From: Aquatica leii
Taxonomy: Eukaryota > Arthropoda > Insecta > Coleoptera > Lampyridae
Assembly: GCA_035610365.1 (NCBI GenBank)
Contig: CM069439.1
Span: forward strand, 3,906,001 to 3,970,000
Direction: 5' to 3'
Length of the DNA stretch: 64,000 bases
The position numbers and the translations under genes are program-made. The notes under the pieces were generated by a model. That model searched no databases. It had not been told where the DNA came from and saw only the letters and a list, made by a program, of their open reading frames with translations. Below are positions 23,400-35,389 of the stretch, one piece after another. Every line of letters starts with the position of its first letter. The first letter of the stretch is position 1.

Positions 23400-24930
23400 G
23401 TAATGGTTTTTAGAATTACTACTTTTCGTTGTTGTGTTTAAGGTTTATTAAAACCCGAGTTGGAATTGGTTTTTGTTATACCAATTCGACTTTTTTAGCA
23501 ATATTTTGTTTCTAAAAGATTTTTATATGTAACATATTCCAATTTATAAACCAATTGAGAAAGCTTTAATAAAAGTCAAATAGAAAAAGTAATTCATTTA
23601 GCTAACTGCACTTCGTGTTAAAATTAACACACGTATTTCTGATACATCCTGTATTGTAAAACAAGCAAGCAATGGCAGTTATTTCCAACGAGCGTTAAAA
23701 TTTGCAGCGCCAGGCAAATGACTAAACTGTACGAAAATAATACCAACCTGTAGAAAAAAAACGTTAAAAGTTTAAAGCTTTTTTAGCTAATATCAACGAA
23801 ATCCAATTTTATTTCTACATATAATTTTTGGCCAATAATAACAAAACAATATTTTCGTAACTGTCTATATTCATACGTTTTTTTTTTAAATTTCATCTAA
23901 CAATAATAATCAATTTGCAGTAGGGTTAACTTACTACCTTTTGCATTTGCAAACTTGTATAGAATTTATGAACACAGATAATAATAGAAGATAAAGTTAT
24001 GCTTGCCTTCAACGACGTCGAATATCAGTCATTTTCAGAAAATCTTTTGTCCAGCAACTCTTTCTTTAGTATGAATGTAACCCTTTTTAGTATATACGCA
24101 AGGCAAAACCACCTTGAAGGTTTACACTTTAGCATATAACTAATTTTTACCTTTTATACACAAAGCAAATCCATTTAATTATAATCTCACTACTTGTAGT
24201 AATTACTCTTATAAAACTTGTACTTCCGCATATCAAAGAAAGATTTTTAAATTTGCAAAACTATAATGACAAAATACTTGCATAAACAATCGTTCTCGCA
24301 TTTTTTTAACTAGAATTGTCTTGTAATTGATAAAATTAAACTCATTAATTTGTCTGACAATGACAACTTCAAACACTTTTATTATTTTTTAAATTAATAT
24401 TTAATCTAACACTGAAAACAATTTTGTCGCTTAGAAATCTATAAAAGATGTTTATAAATCATTTTACTTATAAATTTAAAAAACAAACACAGAGATTTAA
24501 AACAACCATAGTTTCTATATTAATTTAGATTGTTAGATCAATTAAACTAATATATTGACTAAATATTCAGAGCGAGGGTGTATAGCACCTGTTTGGCAAG
24601 ATACTAAGAGTTAATACTAAGAAATCATTAGATTTCTAGAAAAATATTTAATATGTACGTAAATAATTTTGTAAAAACTAAAAGATAGGTTAACATGATA
24701 TTTACATTAACTGTTATAAAAACAATTTGAATCTAAATTGTTTTATATTATCCCTATCGCTTACAACAATACTTAGGTACATGAAATGAAAGATGCAGAC
24801 GAGCGATGATACGAAACAAAATAATAACTACCTTGCCGAGATTACCTATAAATAAGTAATAAAAAAAAATACTTATACTTTCCAAAATACTTCAAAGTAA
24901 GATTATATAAGAACTAATTTAGACTTCTTC
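23400..24930. other. AT-rich interval without recognisable genes
   Basis: No gene, repeat or transposon text was recognised. Confidence 0.5.
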
Positions 24931-24966
24931 GCTTAGGAAGGGTATGCAAAACCATTAATCTATTTT

Positions 24967-25010
24967 TATGGCAACGTTTCGTGCTACTAGCGAGCACTTC
25001 ATCAGACCAC
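24967..25010 (-). ncRNA. hammerhead-ribozyme-like core, probably from a Penelope-type terminal repeat
   Basis: On the minus strand: ...GGT CTGATGA A GTGCT (loop CGCTAGT) AGCAC GAAAC GTTGCC. The two invariant hammerhead boxes, CUGAUGA and GAAA, flank a perfect 5-bp stem II (GUGCU/AGCAC). There is one additional A between box 1 and stem II, which departs from the canonical fold. A clear stem I or cleavage triplet could not be paired with confidence. Hammerhead motifs are known in the pseudo-LTRs of Penelope-like elements and the flank CGAAACGTTGCC resembles those, but no PLE coding text lies next to this copy. Confidence 0.5.
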
Positions 25011-25370
25011 TGTAACTTATTAAACTCGTAAATCAACAACATAGTAACAACAACACAATAAATTAACAGATAATTTTTAAATCATAAAACTTGGAGAATA
25101 GTACCAAGTGGAACAATCCACGAACCAAGAACATGGGCAACTTTACGAATTGCATTTACTGAATAAATAAAACATTAAACATCCTTTTATGTTTTCATCA
25201 ATAATTAAAATTCTTAAATAACGCAGAACATAAACGTTTAACAAACACTTGACCAGTCTTAGATAATCAAAAAATTTTCAATGTATTAAATTATTTAAAA
25301 AAATTAAACATACATACAAAAGCAAAGATATGATAATGGTACCAATACAAAAAGCTGCAAAAAAATTCTT

Positions 25371-25835
25371 GATATAAACCCAAGAGCCTTTTTTGCGCCT
25401 TATGTGGCACATAACCTTAATTTAGTTGTAAATAATGCCGCGAAAAGTTCTCTTGAGGTAACACGCTTTTTTAGCATTATTCAGAGAATATAGGCTTTTC
25501 TATCAGCCTCCCCCTACCGTTGACATATTCTTATAAAATCGGTTCCTAATGTAACTATAAAACCACTATCAGACACACGGTGAAAGAGCAGAGTAATTGC
25601 TATTAAAACACATAGATTCAATTTAGAAAAAGTTTATGATACCTTTTTTCCTTTTATAATGTTGAATCAAGAGACAATGACACAAGAAACTTTGTGCAAT
25701 CACTACTTAATAAAATAAAAACATTTACATTTGTGTGTTCTCTAGTAATGTGGTACAAAATTTGATCAAAAATAAACTTTCTGAATAAAATTTTAAAAAT
25801 CTCAATATTATTTTACCATAAGCAGCAAAAATCTT
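25371..25835 (+). pseudogene. hAT transposase relic, upstream part (split by a piggyBac)
   Basis: Plus strand: FFAPYVAHNLNLVVNNAAKS, LEVTRFFSIIQRI, AFLSASPYR, KPLSDTR, AIKTHRFNLEKVYDTFFPF, then in another frame DNDTRNFVQSLLNKIKTFTF and VCSLVMWYKI. This is the conserved central part of hAT transposases related to ZMYM-type proteins (C.AH.LNL, then LSDTRW). The Cys before AH is Val and the Trp after TR is a stop. The text breaks off near 25835, where piggyBac relic 2 begins, and the family's C-terminal half resumes at about 27600. Confidence 0.85.
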
Positions 25836-26219
25836 AACACGTTCCATGTCCGATGAGTCGTATTTGGCTCTCACTGAGTGTTCCACACAAGTTCTGTGTG
25901 TGCATATTGCTCACATCTAACTAATTTGAATTTTAATAACGTGCAATTCTTGAACTTTTATTTTTACCAATAAGTTTTGCTTTGAGACTCCAGTAATGAT
26001 AGTGATGATGAGTCATATTAGGGTGCCTCGCTAGCTATACTAGGTTTATGTGGCTCACGAAACTGTGAGAAATGAATGGTTTTATTTGTGGCAACTATGG
26101 TTATATATAATAATAAAATCACAAATTTATGGTAAAATTTTTTGAAAAAACGTAAAAAAACTGAACATAGAAAAACTCTCATAAAACAAAAAAAAACATT
26201 TTTTAGTTTACATAGTTGT
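25836..26219 (-). other. probable 3' flank of piggyBac relic 2
   Basis: Lies between the end of hAT text and the last recognisable piggyBac residues. A TTAA is present at 25834-25837, the canonical piggyBac target, directly followed by CACGTTCCATGTCCG. A related pair of segments, gatgagtcgtatttggctc (25852) and gatgagtcatattagggtg (26007), forms a short direct repeat typical of subterminal regions. The matching right terminal repeat was not found, so the boundary is tentative. Confidence 0.4.
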
Positions 26220-27534
26220 ATTAGATCTATTATTTCTTTAGAGCCGTGTAATAACTAGACAATTGATCAGAAATATCAACTCCCTATTTCCCTTTGTTGT
26301 GGTCAACCACTAATTTCGGTTTATACTTTTTATTAATCAAAGCATAAAAAAAGAAAATGCACATCACGCTGATCTTTTCATTTTAGGAATATCAAATATT
26401 CACTCTGCCTAGAACAAGTTTCGCTCTTCAGCAGATTTTACCGTACAATTTTTGCTGGAAACCTTTTGCAATTTTTTCTCACAGTACTCAACATAGTTTG
26501 TCTTTCGTACATATTATTATTATTACACCAATACTGGTATACCAGTTATCGATAATGATCAATCTTCCTTCATTTACGAATTGTTTCAGGTTTGCGATGG
26601 TGGTTCCAGGTACATCTAAATTTTCCACAATATTTTGAGTTTTTCTAGAGTAAATGCTCACATTCCAAGTAAACCAATCGGGTGCACATAGCTTGAATTA
26701 TTCAATGCCGTACGCAAAAATTCAATCGCATTTTTTGCATCAAGATTGATAACAATAGTTCAATTTTAAAAATCTTCTCTTCATTTGCTTTATTTTGCGG
26801 TGCATTAGTTTGATTGTCAGCAAAATGCAGGTATCTCAGTAACAATACAAATATGTTGTAGCTAATAGAAATTTGATAAAATAGTTCGTGATTATAAATT
26901 AGATATTTCTTCTAGAAGTTTTCTATAACTGGAAAATTTAGCAATCCCATTAGAAGAAGGACGCCAATAAACTTGTACATTTTGTCCTTATTGGTGTCTC
27001 TCCAACGCAAAAATCTGATTCCACGGAACAGTCTTTCCTTTTTCAGGGTTTGATTTGCGTACCTGTCAAAAGTACAAGAGTAACCGTCAAAGAAATTATA
27101 AAGTAACATAAACAAATGCACCTGTTTGTTTCCAACACTATTAGATTTACCACATTTTCATCAACAATTAATTTATAGACATTTTTAGGCTGTTGTCCAG
27201 AGAATGCAAAATTTTTTTGTAGACCTGCAGTTCCTGTGAAATTAAATCGTGCAATGTTGAGAACTGCTTCAAACCAAACATTGTCCAAGTTTGTGTTACT
27301 GACGGCGTTTTCCATATCTTTATCCATTTAGTTAAAGTCAAAATCCATTATTTCCTCATTCTGAATCTCATCCTAGAATGTGTTTTCGTTGGAATCTGAC
27401 AAAAGTGATTCATTGTCGTAATCTGGACTGATATTTTCGTCGTCAACAAATAGTTCACATTTGCTGCTAGTGAAGTCACTTATTGCTTCGGCTTCTTCGA
27501 GTTCGGTTGGAGTAAGTGGTTTGCTTGGGTTCAT
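26220..27534 (-). pseudogene. piggyBac transposase relic 2, inserted into the hAT relic
   Basis: Minus strand, start ATG at 27534: MNPSKPLTPTELEEAEAISD and an acidic N-terminus containing two in-frame stops (about 27396-27398 and 27328-27330). Then NTNLDNVWFEAVLNIARFNF, TGTAGLQKNFAFSGQQPKNV, YKLIVDENVVNLIVLETNR. In a second frame YANQTLKKERLFRGIRFLRW and KDKMYKFIGVLLLMGLLNFP. After a deletion that removes the first catalytic Asp: CAPDWFTWNVSIYSRKTQNI, VPGTTIANLKQFVNEGRLII and IDNWYTS with the second Asp. At 26345-26240: KPKLVVDHNKGK, GVDISDQLSSYYTALK with the third Asp. The remaining 25840-26220 is probably its Cys-rich tail and 3' end. Confidence 0.88.
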
Positions 27535-27599
27535 GGTGTTAAATGCCAAGAAAATAGGTTAAAGTTACAGTTTCTGCAGGCAGAGACCGTTACAAATTT

Positions 27600-27890
27600 A
27601 ACAATAACAATGGTTTTATGCAAACTATCTACCAGCGTACAACAGGAAATAAAATCAAAACCAGAAAGGCACTCGACACCTTACATCACTTTGAATTTTA
27701 AAATCAATTTTTATTTTTATATTCTTGATGTAGCATTATCAACATTAAGTGATAGATTTCAGCAATTAAATGAGTTCAACGACTGTTTTGGCTTTTTAAA
27801 TAACCTAGACTCATTATTTTTAAATGAGGATTTACTAAATTCTTGCAAGGATCTACAAGCAAAACTAACTGTTTTATCTACAAATTAAAT
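27600..27890 (+). pseudogene. hAT transposase relic, downstream part
   Basis: Open for 92 codons from 27610: after QQEIKSKPERHSTPYITL comes FKINFYFYILDVALSTLSDR, FQQLNEFNDCFGFLNNLDSL and DLLNSCKDLQAKL. This block follows the DTRW region in ZMYM-like hAT transposases, so it continues the relic that stops at 25835. The last hAT dimerisation motif is not visible. Same strand and order as the upstream part supports one element interrupted by piggyBac relic 2. Confidence 0.82.
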
Positions 27891-27954
27891 TGGTATTAAT
27901 GGAATTGATTTGTGTAATAAAATAGAAATATTATTCATTTGTACTGAGATTCTA

Positions 27955-28150
27955 GTTTTCTTTTACCAGAGATTTGGAAACCAGTTTTATCCATCGGAGG
28001 CCGGTCTATAAAAACGTGACTTTATGGCGCAATCAATCAGTTTATTCCAATCTCTGAAGATATTTACCGCGACGTGTGACAAAAACTCAGCTTGTGTGAA
28101 AACGATAACACTGGAATTATCTAGAATGGAAAATTATAATATGAATTCAA
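27955..28150 (+). repeat. third copy of the Penelope 3' segment
   Basis: About 190 bases matching the 3' segments at 20.1 kb (same strand) and 18.8 kb (other strand): gatttggaaaccagttttat, ggaggccggtctataaaaac, ctctgaagatatttaccgcg, acgtgtgacaaaaactcagc and, at the end, tctagaatggaaaatt. No RT or GIY-YIG text precedes it; hAT text ends 60 bases upstream. Confidence 0.85.
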
Positions 28151-28199
28151 CGCATGATTCTATTTAATAAAAAATTAAATATAGGTAAAGGTTATCAAA

Positions 28200-31100
28200 A
28201 AAATGTAGAGTTTAATAGGTTACCATACTTAATACAAGAGCGGCAAATTATTGCTTGTACGTGGGTAAAATTAATTAACCATATCAATGCGCATATTTCT
28301 CAGTTTTACTTAAGAATTGTAATCGATTAAGTTAGATTTATACCGTATATACCACCTACAATTCTCTACAATTTTTATTGCATTTTAAATGAAAACAACA
28401 AAATGTTTTATTCTAAGGATTTTATAGTATATGCATTCATAAAACAATGTGAATGTTTGAAGACAAACAATATTTTGTAGACACGGAGCAACGCGATTTA
28501 AAAATTGGTCGGCACGATTTGCTTTATTGCAACGGTAACAATTGAATAATAACGTCAACAATACTTTTGTACACAATATCTGAAATTTCGCCTTGTTTAT
28601 TTTTCAAATACCTAAATCCAGTTGTAATAAAAAAGTAAATATAGAAAATGCGAATCAAAATCAAATATTTGCGTGCACATTCTTTATGTTTCAATTCGTA
28701 TTAAATTGTATACGCATAAGCTTAAAAATTTTTGTTTTTCTTGGAAACTCATTTGCCAAATTAAATATGTATACTAGTTCTACAGTCCATATATGCGTGC
28801 GTTTATTCTAATTTTAGTTATGAATTAATTAATTTTTATACTGTAAGCTTCAGGATAAAGAATATACCATTTGATACAACCATCAAGTAAAAATATTGCA
28901 AACAGACTTTGTAGCAACGTAGAAAATTGCCTCAAATAAAACTAATCCAATTTAATAAAAAACCGTCTCATAGTTTTAAGAATTTTTTTTTCAAATACTA
29001 TGTGATTTGCTTTTTGTACTAGTATAATTCGACGACGCAGTTACATTATTAAGAAATATCATCATTTGTGTAATCGCAAATTAATTACAGTCGAGACCTT
29101 GTGTTAAATCGCTATCTATGCTTTGCACTTAGAAAGGATTCAATTATCGTACGTCAATATACACTTCGTCTCACTAAAGCAAGCCTTACTTCTTTTTTAA
29201 CATCTAAAAGTTAATGTTTGCCATTAAATTGAGGTATAGTAGCACGGAAAAAAGACGACGATCAAACAACGAGCTCTATAACTAAAATGTTCTTTTGTAA
29301 TTTAGATTCTCTGTAAGTTTAAAAGTGTCTATATAAGCTTTATGTAAAGTTATAAAACATACAGTTAACTTTTTATTAGATTCGAAGGAATTTGAATTGT
29401 GAATATATCTTTTGAAAACAGATTGCACTTGCACTCTACAACAGTAAAAAGATAATAAAAAAACATCAAAAATAATTTAAACGTCAAATTCAAAATTAAA
29501 CTTTGTCGACTTTTAAGGTAGCTTTGTTCGAATCTTGTGCTAACAGAGTTACGGGATTTCTACGAGAAATAGAAAATTGTACCCAACGTTAAGTAGATCA
29601 GTGTAATCAAATTCAACGGGTTCATAGACTAAAGAAACAAATTAAATGCTTCAACTAGAATTCAATAAAAAAAAACAAATTCTATTAATTTTTTGTCTTC
29701 ACATAAATGTTAATTCCTTGATATTATGCGTATTTAATATCAATTAATTATTATATTTAACGGAAACATTATTATTTTGTAGCTTTATTATGTAAACGAC
29801 AAGATCCTTTCAAACACGAGCTAATTTATAACTTGCACAAATATGACCAGTATCTATTAATTATATAAAGTTAGTTCTAATAACTATCTGTTAAGCGATT
29901 TGAAACTTTATCGATTAATTTTGTCATTTATTTAGGTTTACTTAGTGCTGTCTATATAAACTGACATTTTGTTCTTAAAACTTATTGTCAACAAAAACGT
30001 TTACAATTTATTAATTTTATAAATTATTTATTTATCTATTTGCTAAATAATGAACCAGTACGTTTTTTTAGATAAAAATCAAATTGAAAATCTATTAAGT
30101 AAAATCAAATCAAATACATTGGTACTATTTTTTATTTGTTGTGATTTGCCAAATAAAAATTATTAGACCGAAATGTTTTCCCCAATATAGGTTTCCATTC
30201 TTATTAACAAAAAATTATAGAAATAATTCTCAACCTTTTGCAGATTTGAATCTCAAGACGCATGCTAAGAGAAGAAAAATGTATTTTATTTACCAAATTT
30301 TTCAAGTAAAAGTCAAGCGTAGAAATATACTTCCTTATAAATCTTTTTTACGTCAAAACTACAATTTCAATTGTGCAAGAAATTCAATACCCAATTCTTA
30401 AGCAATAACAATTTCATAATTCTTTTGTGTGATATGTAAAATTCAGATCTTAATAAAAACTTAATCTAAGTAAAGATTTAGATAACGAGCCTAAAAACTA
30501 CTACTTAACATAAATCTAGCGGTGTCTTTATTAGTTGATACGAAAAAATCATGTACTGCTTATTTTAACTTTATAAAAAAAATGCTTTAAAATAATAAAG
30601 TTGTAAAACCGTACCTAATTAACAACTACAACTAACTACTTTTCTTTTCCTTTTTCATTAAAGCATTTGCACAAATCTGCTATATTTAAAATACGATATA
30701 CAAAACAAAATAAATAAATTACACATAGTAGATAGTAGAAGCATATCAAAACCATAAAATTATATGGTTTTTTTAGCATTATTTGCACCCCTGTGGCTGA
30801 TACTGTTTTTAATAACAAATTTAATAAACTTTAGACGACTGCTTTAAAAATAAAAAATAAAGCGATAACATATTTAAAACAATCATATAATATATAATAA
30901 TAAACGTTCAAATTAGTATTTTAGTTTTTCCTAATAATAATTAAACCATACTATAAAACGATTTATTGCAATTTATATTTCGTATGATCTAAAATTGAAA
31001 TATATCAAAACTAAATAATAAGGAATTTCAATTTCAACGTAATAACGTAAATCAAATTACGAAGTCAAAGCATAGTTGCAAATAAGCTCTTAATAAAGTT

Positions 31101-31690
31101 ATGCCCTGCCGTTTTGGCTATTTTTCAATTGAATTTTACGCATACGTAATTATTAATTTGTGAAATGAGTTGTAGTACTTTGTGTTTAAAATATTTAATA
31201 ATATCATTTCTATACACATTATTGATTAATTTGACAAAAAAAAGTATATAAATTTTTATGTTCAAAAAATTTTATTATAAAAAAATCACTCACGACCTAA
31301 ATGTTTAAAAGTTGTAAAACAAGTTTTATTTGTAAACTAAATTGACATAACAACATAATTTGAAAATAAAAATTGATTGTTTTAATTATTTTTTGTAAAT
31401 CAACAATAATTAAATTAATCCGTTAAAATATTACTACAAAAACCACTGAAGCACGATACTTAAACAAAAATCACGATACCAAAAAACCACAAAAATAGTT
31501 ATTACCATTAAACATTTGCAAAATATGTGATTGCTCAATTATTTGAACATAGCAGAGTTAGAAGATTTAACAAAACTAACAAAATTCTGTATGAATAGCT
31601 TAGTGCCGTTTACTGCCAATTTAATTATAGAAAAATTTGTTCATTTCGTAGAGAGTGCATAACTATACGTAGTGGATTTTAGTATTTTGT
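28200..31690. other. AT-rich interval without recognisable genes
   Basis: Some frames of 60-90 codons exist (for example 30141-30401 +, 28593-28811 +) but their composition is that of translated AT-rich DNA and no domain is visible. No transposon end was noticed. Confidence 0.5.
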
Positions 31691-33206
31691 ATCATTGTTT
31701 GAAAAATCAGTTGTGACGAGTTAGATACTAATTATACAAATGTGTCAGAAGATGAATGCGATGATGATTGATCTTCGACGATGAAGTTAGCAATACAGAT
31801 ACAGAAAATGTGAACATCAGTGCAGCAAACGTACAAAAGTTCGTTGAATTTTAAAACTAATGAAAATACATACAAAGATGTAATGAAATTTATTAGACTG
31901 CTTTTAGACTACGACTTTTTCAAAATTGTTGTACGGGAAACCAAAGAGCAAGCAATAAAAAATACAATTCGTACTGGAAACCTGTCAATAATGATGAAGT
32001 GATTGTTTTTGTTGATGTAAATATGTTGATGTCACTAGTGAAAAAGCTAAATATCAAACAATACTGGAATAAACGAGATATTCTTGAAACACCTGTTTTC
32101 TTGAGAATTATAACAATTGCATTTTAACGATGACAATGATTTTGACAAAAAAAGACCCTGCCCCAAAACTTTATAAGATCTGACCGATTTTAAACTTTTT
32201 GCAGATAAAATTTTCACAAGTATACATATCCGAACTTTTGCTTTTGATCCTGAATGTACTGTCGAACCGATTTCAACACAAATTGTACCAGCATTGATGA
32301 AACCGTTGCTGAATAAAGGCTACTGCCTTAAAACAGACAACTTTTATACTAGTCCACTATTATCAGATATTTTACTAAAACATAAAACCGATACATACGA
32401 AATTGTAAAACTGAATAGAATCAAATGCCAGTAGGCCTAAAAACCCAAAAATTGAAAACGAGTTAAATTTCAGCTTATCAGCAAGGTAAGGTGATAGATT
32501 TAAAATGGCACAACAAAAGAGATGTTTGTCTCCTATCTACTGTTCATACCCGCTACACAATGAAACATACTAGACTAAAGATGGATCAGAAAAAAAAGAA
32601 GCTCGTTGTTGTTACTATAAAAAAATTTTTTTCGCCTTGTCGAATACGCTTTATGAAACTGATACGTGTTATATGAAAACACATGAAAGTTATTGACCAA
32701 AAAATTGATCTATGAAAGTGATGCCACAACTTTGAAGAGACGACGTCGATACATTTAAATATACAAATTAAAATTAAAAAATTGTTCTTTTATGTTTTCC
32801 GCTGAACAAACAACAAAGCCGTATAAAAAATTTCGATTTTATTTTTTATTTGCTTACTTGAATAAAAATGTGTCGAGTTACCCTACGTTGCCCAAGTAGA
32901 CAAATACTGTTTGATATTGTCTACACAACATTACACACCCACAGAAACTTTAACGGCAGCCATCTTAGACTACAATAAAAACAAATCCGGAGTCGACACA
33001 ATGAACAAGATGGTATCCGGCTACAGTTACAAACGAGCAACAAACCGACGCCCATTAGCAATATTTTATAATATGTTTGACGTCAATTATTTGGCTTCTT
33101 ATATTATATGTAAGAATTAAAAACCGAAAAAAAATTAGACCAGCGTAGGGTTTTTACGTTGGAATTAGTAGAACAATTAATAATTCTAAATATGGAAAGA
33201 CGTGAT
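31690..33206 (+). pseudogene. piggyBac transposase relic 3, interrupted by a LINE near its 3' end
   Basis: Plus strand. 31715-31830: acidic N-terminus (SEDECDDD). 31840-31975: LNFKTNENTYKDVMKFIRLL, DYDFFKIVVRETKEQA. 32000-32110: ISNNTGINETYS-type text. 32110-32260: NFLQIKFSQVYI. 32296-32390: LLNKGYCLKTDNFYTSPLLS, where DNFYTS holds the second catalytic Asp. 32480-32590: GKVIDLKWHNKRDVCLLSTV with HT. 32911-33120: TQHYTPTETL, AILDYNKNKSGVDTMNKMVS with the third Asp, YKRATNRRPLAIFYNMFD. After a frame change: DQRRVFTLELVEQLIILNME and RRDI up to the LINE target site at 33207. Stops and frameshifts throughout. About 250 bases (32680-32900) between two blocks do not read as transposase. Confidence 0.87.
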
Positions 33207-33220
33207 ATATGATAAGCCAA
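33207..33220. repeat. left target-site duplication of the LINE
   Basis: ATATGATAAGCCAA here is repeated exactly at 37620-37633. The two copies flank the LINE immediately outside its 5' end and its short A-rich tail. Confidence 0.9.
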
Positions 33221-33472
33221 AGGTTAAAGGGCAATGAGATATCTCCCTAGGAAGTACTGAGCCTCAGGCGCATAGCTGAGGTAACCTCTGGTTCCCATAT
33301 GACGCTTGCTGCAAGACCGTCCGTGCGCAGTGAAGAGCTGCATCCTGCTCGAGGTGACCCTGCTTTTACCAAACACGGCGGATCTAGACTGGGAAGTCAA
33401 TAAACATCCCCCAATCCACGGTGGATCAGCATACGCCAAGGATGAATGGCCTAGGTTTAACAGGTTTCTAGT

Positions 33473-34335
33473 ATGCGATCTCTGGATACCAGGCGTCTTC
33501 CAGAGTATATAACCTTATCCAGTAAAAGGCTGGACAGTTTTATTCTCAATGACTCGTGGGAACAATATGCGTCAATATGCGTCAAAGAGACCGTCCGCCT
33601 AAATGTAGGCCAAAATAAGACAAAGTTGTGTGGCGCAGCCTTCAAAAAGTACAAGCATTTACTGAATGCAGGATACTCCAAAACCGAAGCTAGGAAACTT
33701 GCCCTCCTGAAAAAGGAAGAATTCATCGCTCCTACGCCGGAAGGCAGCGGTACCCAAACTCCGATGCAAAAAAGACCTAGGTCCCAGGACGAAAGTCCGA
33801 GGGTTGTAAAGAAGCAAAAACAAAAGACGGTCGCTCCCGCTGCTCAACCATAAAAACCGGAGGCTAGGAGACAAAAAGACGTCTCATATAAATGTGCCTT
33901 AGTAGGTACCAAAATGGCGGTGATGTCCAGGCGATTTCCAACAGAACTCCTCGCCACTGCCCAGATGGACCAAATCTGCTTAGCCATCATGAACACAGTG
34001 GAGGAAAAGTACAATAAAACCATTAAACCTAAGTTCCTCACCTCTGTGTATAAGGCGGGCTACCTAATGCTTTCATGCAAGGACAACGCCACAGTTAAAT
34101 GACTCAAGACGGTGGTAGTTAATCTACACCCTTGGGAAGGTTTTAACCCTCTCAATTGACCAAAATTCAGGTCAAACAATAGAATCCTTAGAAAATAAAC
34201 TGGTCTACGGATTCAAAGAGGTGCCTATCAAAGTAAGAAAATCTCATGAACCACCACTGGAGGAAGCATCAGTAGATGCAACCACCATGGAGGTAGCGGA
34301 GGAGAATGGTACTCCACCTCCCTCATCCGCAATTT
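33473..34335 (+). pseudogene. LINE ORF1 (basic, DUF4780-like), broken
   Basis: Open from ATG 33473 with LNDSWEQYASICVKETVRLN-type text after a short leader, then a basic region (KKYKHLLNAGYSKTEARKLA and KRPRSQDESPRVVKKQKQK). An in-frame TAA at 33851-33853 interrupts the same frame, which goes on through MAVMSRRFPTELLATAQMDQ, KPKFLTSVYKAGYLMLSCKD to a second stop TGA at 34100 where Trp is expected (ATVK*LKTVV). After a frame change: GQTIESLENKLVYGFKEVPI, KVRKSHEPPLEEA and an acidic end. The C-terminal block resembles DUF4780, found in LINE ORF1 products of insects; it is probably the nucleic-acid-binding particle protein. Confidence 0.8.
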
Positions 34336-34338
34336 AAC

Positions 34339-34800
34339 CATGAAGTGCGTGGAGGTAAACCTCTACTACGCGAAGGCTGCTTCGGCCGCCTTATGCTACA
34401 GGATTGCCCAAGGCACTAAAATGATGGGTCTAGTCTAAGAACCCTAGATAAATAGGAGACGAACTTGTGGACTAGCTACCTAGAACGGTAAGCTGATTTA
34501 TGATAGATCTGCCCTGGTACCGAGAGCAGCCATTCTGATCAATAAAACCATTAAAACACTGACCCTATCAGAATTCACAGATGCTGATACAGTCACCATA
34601 ATGGCAGAGCTAAGTGTGCCTGGAGGAAAAAAGAAGGTAATCTTGACCTCGGCATATTTTCCTGGAGAGGAACAGAAAACGCCACCAGACACAGTGAAAC
34701 GACTCATCAGCTCCTGGAAGTCAACAATAAACATCTAATCCTTTGCGGATTAGATTAGAAAGTTTCTAAGGAGGCCTCCCGTTCCGATCACTGTTTAATC
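34339..34800 (+). pseudogene. LINE ORF2, endonuclease domain
   Basis: Starts MKCVEVNLYYAKAASAALCY at 34339 and passes through GLATxNGKLIYD with stops. Then in one frame: PRAAILINKTIKTLTLSEFT, DADTVTIMAELSVPGGKKKV and ILTSAYFPGEEQKTPPD. This is the exonuclease-endonuclease-phosphatase fold of Jockey-superfamily LINEs: 'A...N...' start, 'I..R.A', and 'SAYFP' in which the Tyr is characteristic. The final GDxNAH block is only weakly visible (34740-34790). It would nick target DNA to prime reverse transcription. Confidence 0.8.
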
Positions 34801-35389
34801 ATTTCCAAGATGGGGGCTTGTTGCATGACCAATTCAACATATAGGGTTCTTAACAAGACCAATTGGGAAAAATACAGAAGTATCCTACATGATGGCATGA
34901 AGGAAATGCCAAACAAAATAAGATCAATAAACGACTTAGAGAACAGTTAACCTTACAACGGAGGCCATAACGAGGGCCTTTGAGATAAACTGTCCACTCA
35001 AAACCAAAAAGACTAAAAGCAAAGTGGTAGAACATTGAGCTGAGCAAATTGCGTAACAAAGCCAGAAAGGAGTTTAACAAATCAAAGAGAACACATAACT
35101 GGGAAGAGTACCTAGGCGCTTACCAAGTTTAATGTGACACTTCGTAAATCAAAGAGAAGTTCTTGGAGGACCTTTTGTGAAAACCTTGATAAAGCACCTG
35201 TTGCAAGCAGAGTGCAGAAGGCTATATCAAGAGGCAACTAAGGTAACATAGGTGCAGTCAAACGTGAAGATGGCACCTTAAGATCAACCTTTCATAAAAC
35301 GGTGGAGGTTTTGATTAAAAAACATTTTCCAGAGTGTATAGCAGCTGGATAAACAAAAGTGTACAAAGGACCCATAAGGAGTAGAACTC

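Noticed and set aside
33224..33439. 71-codon minus-strand frame in the LINE leader
   Set aside because: It is antisense to the GC-rich 5' leader of the LINE and has no motif.
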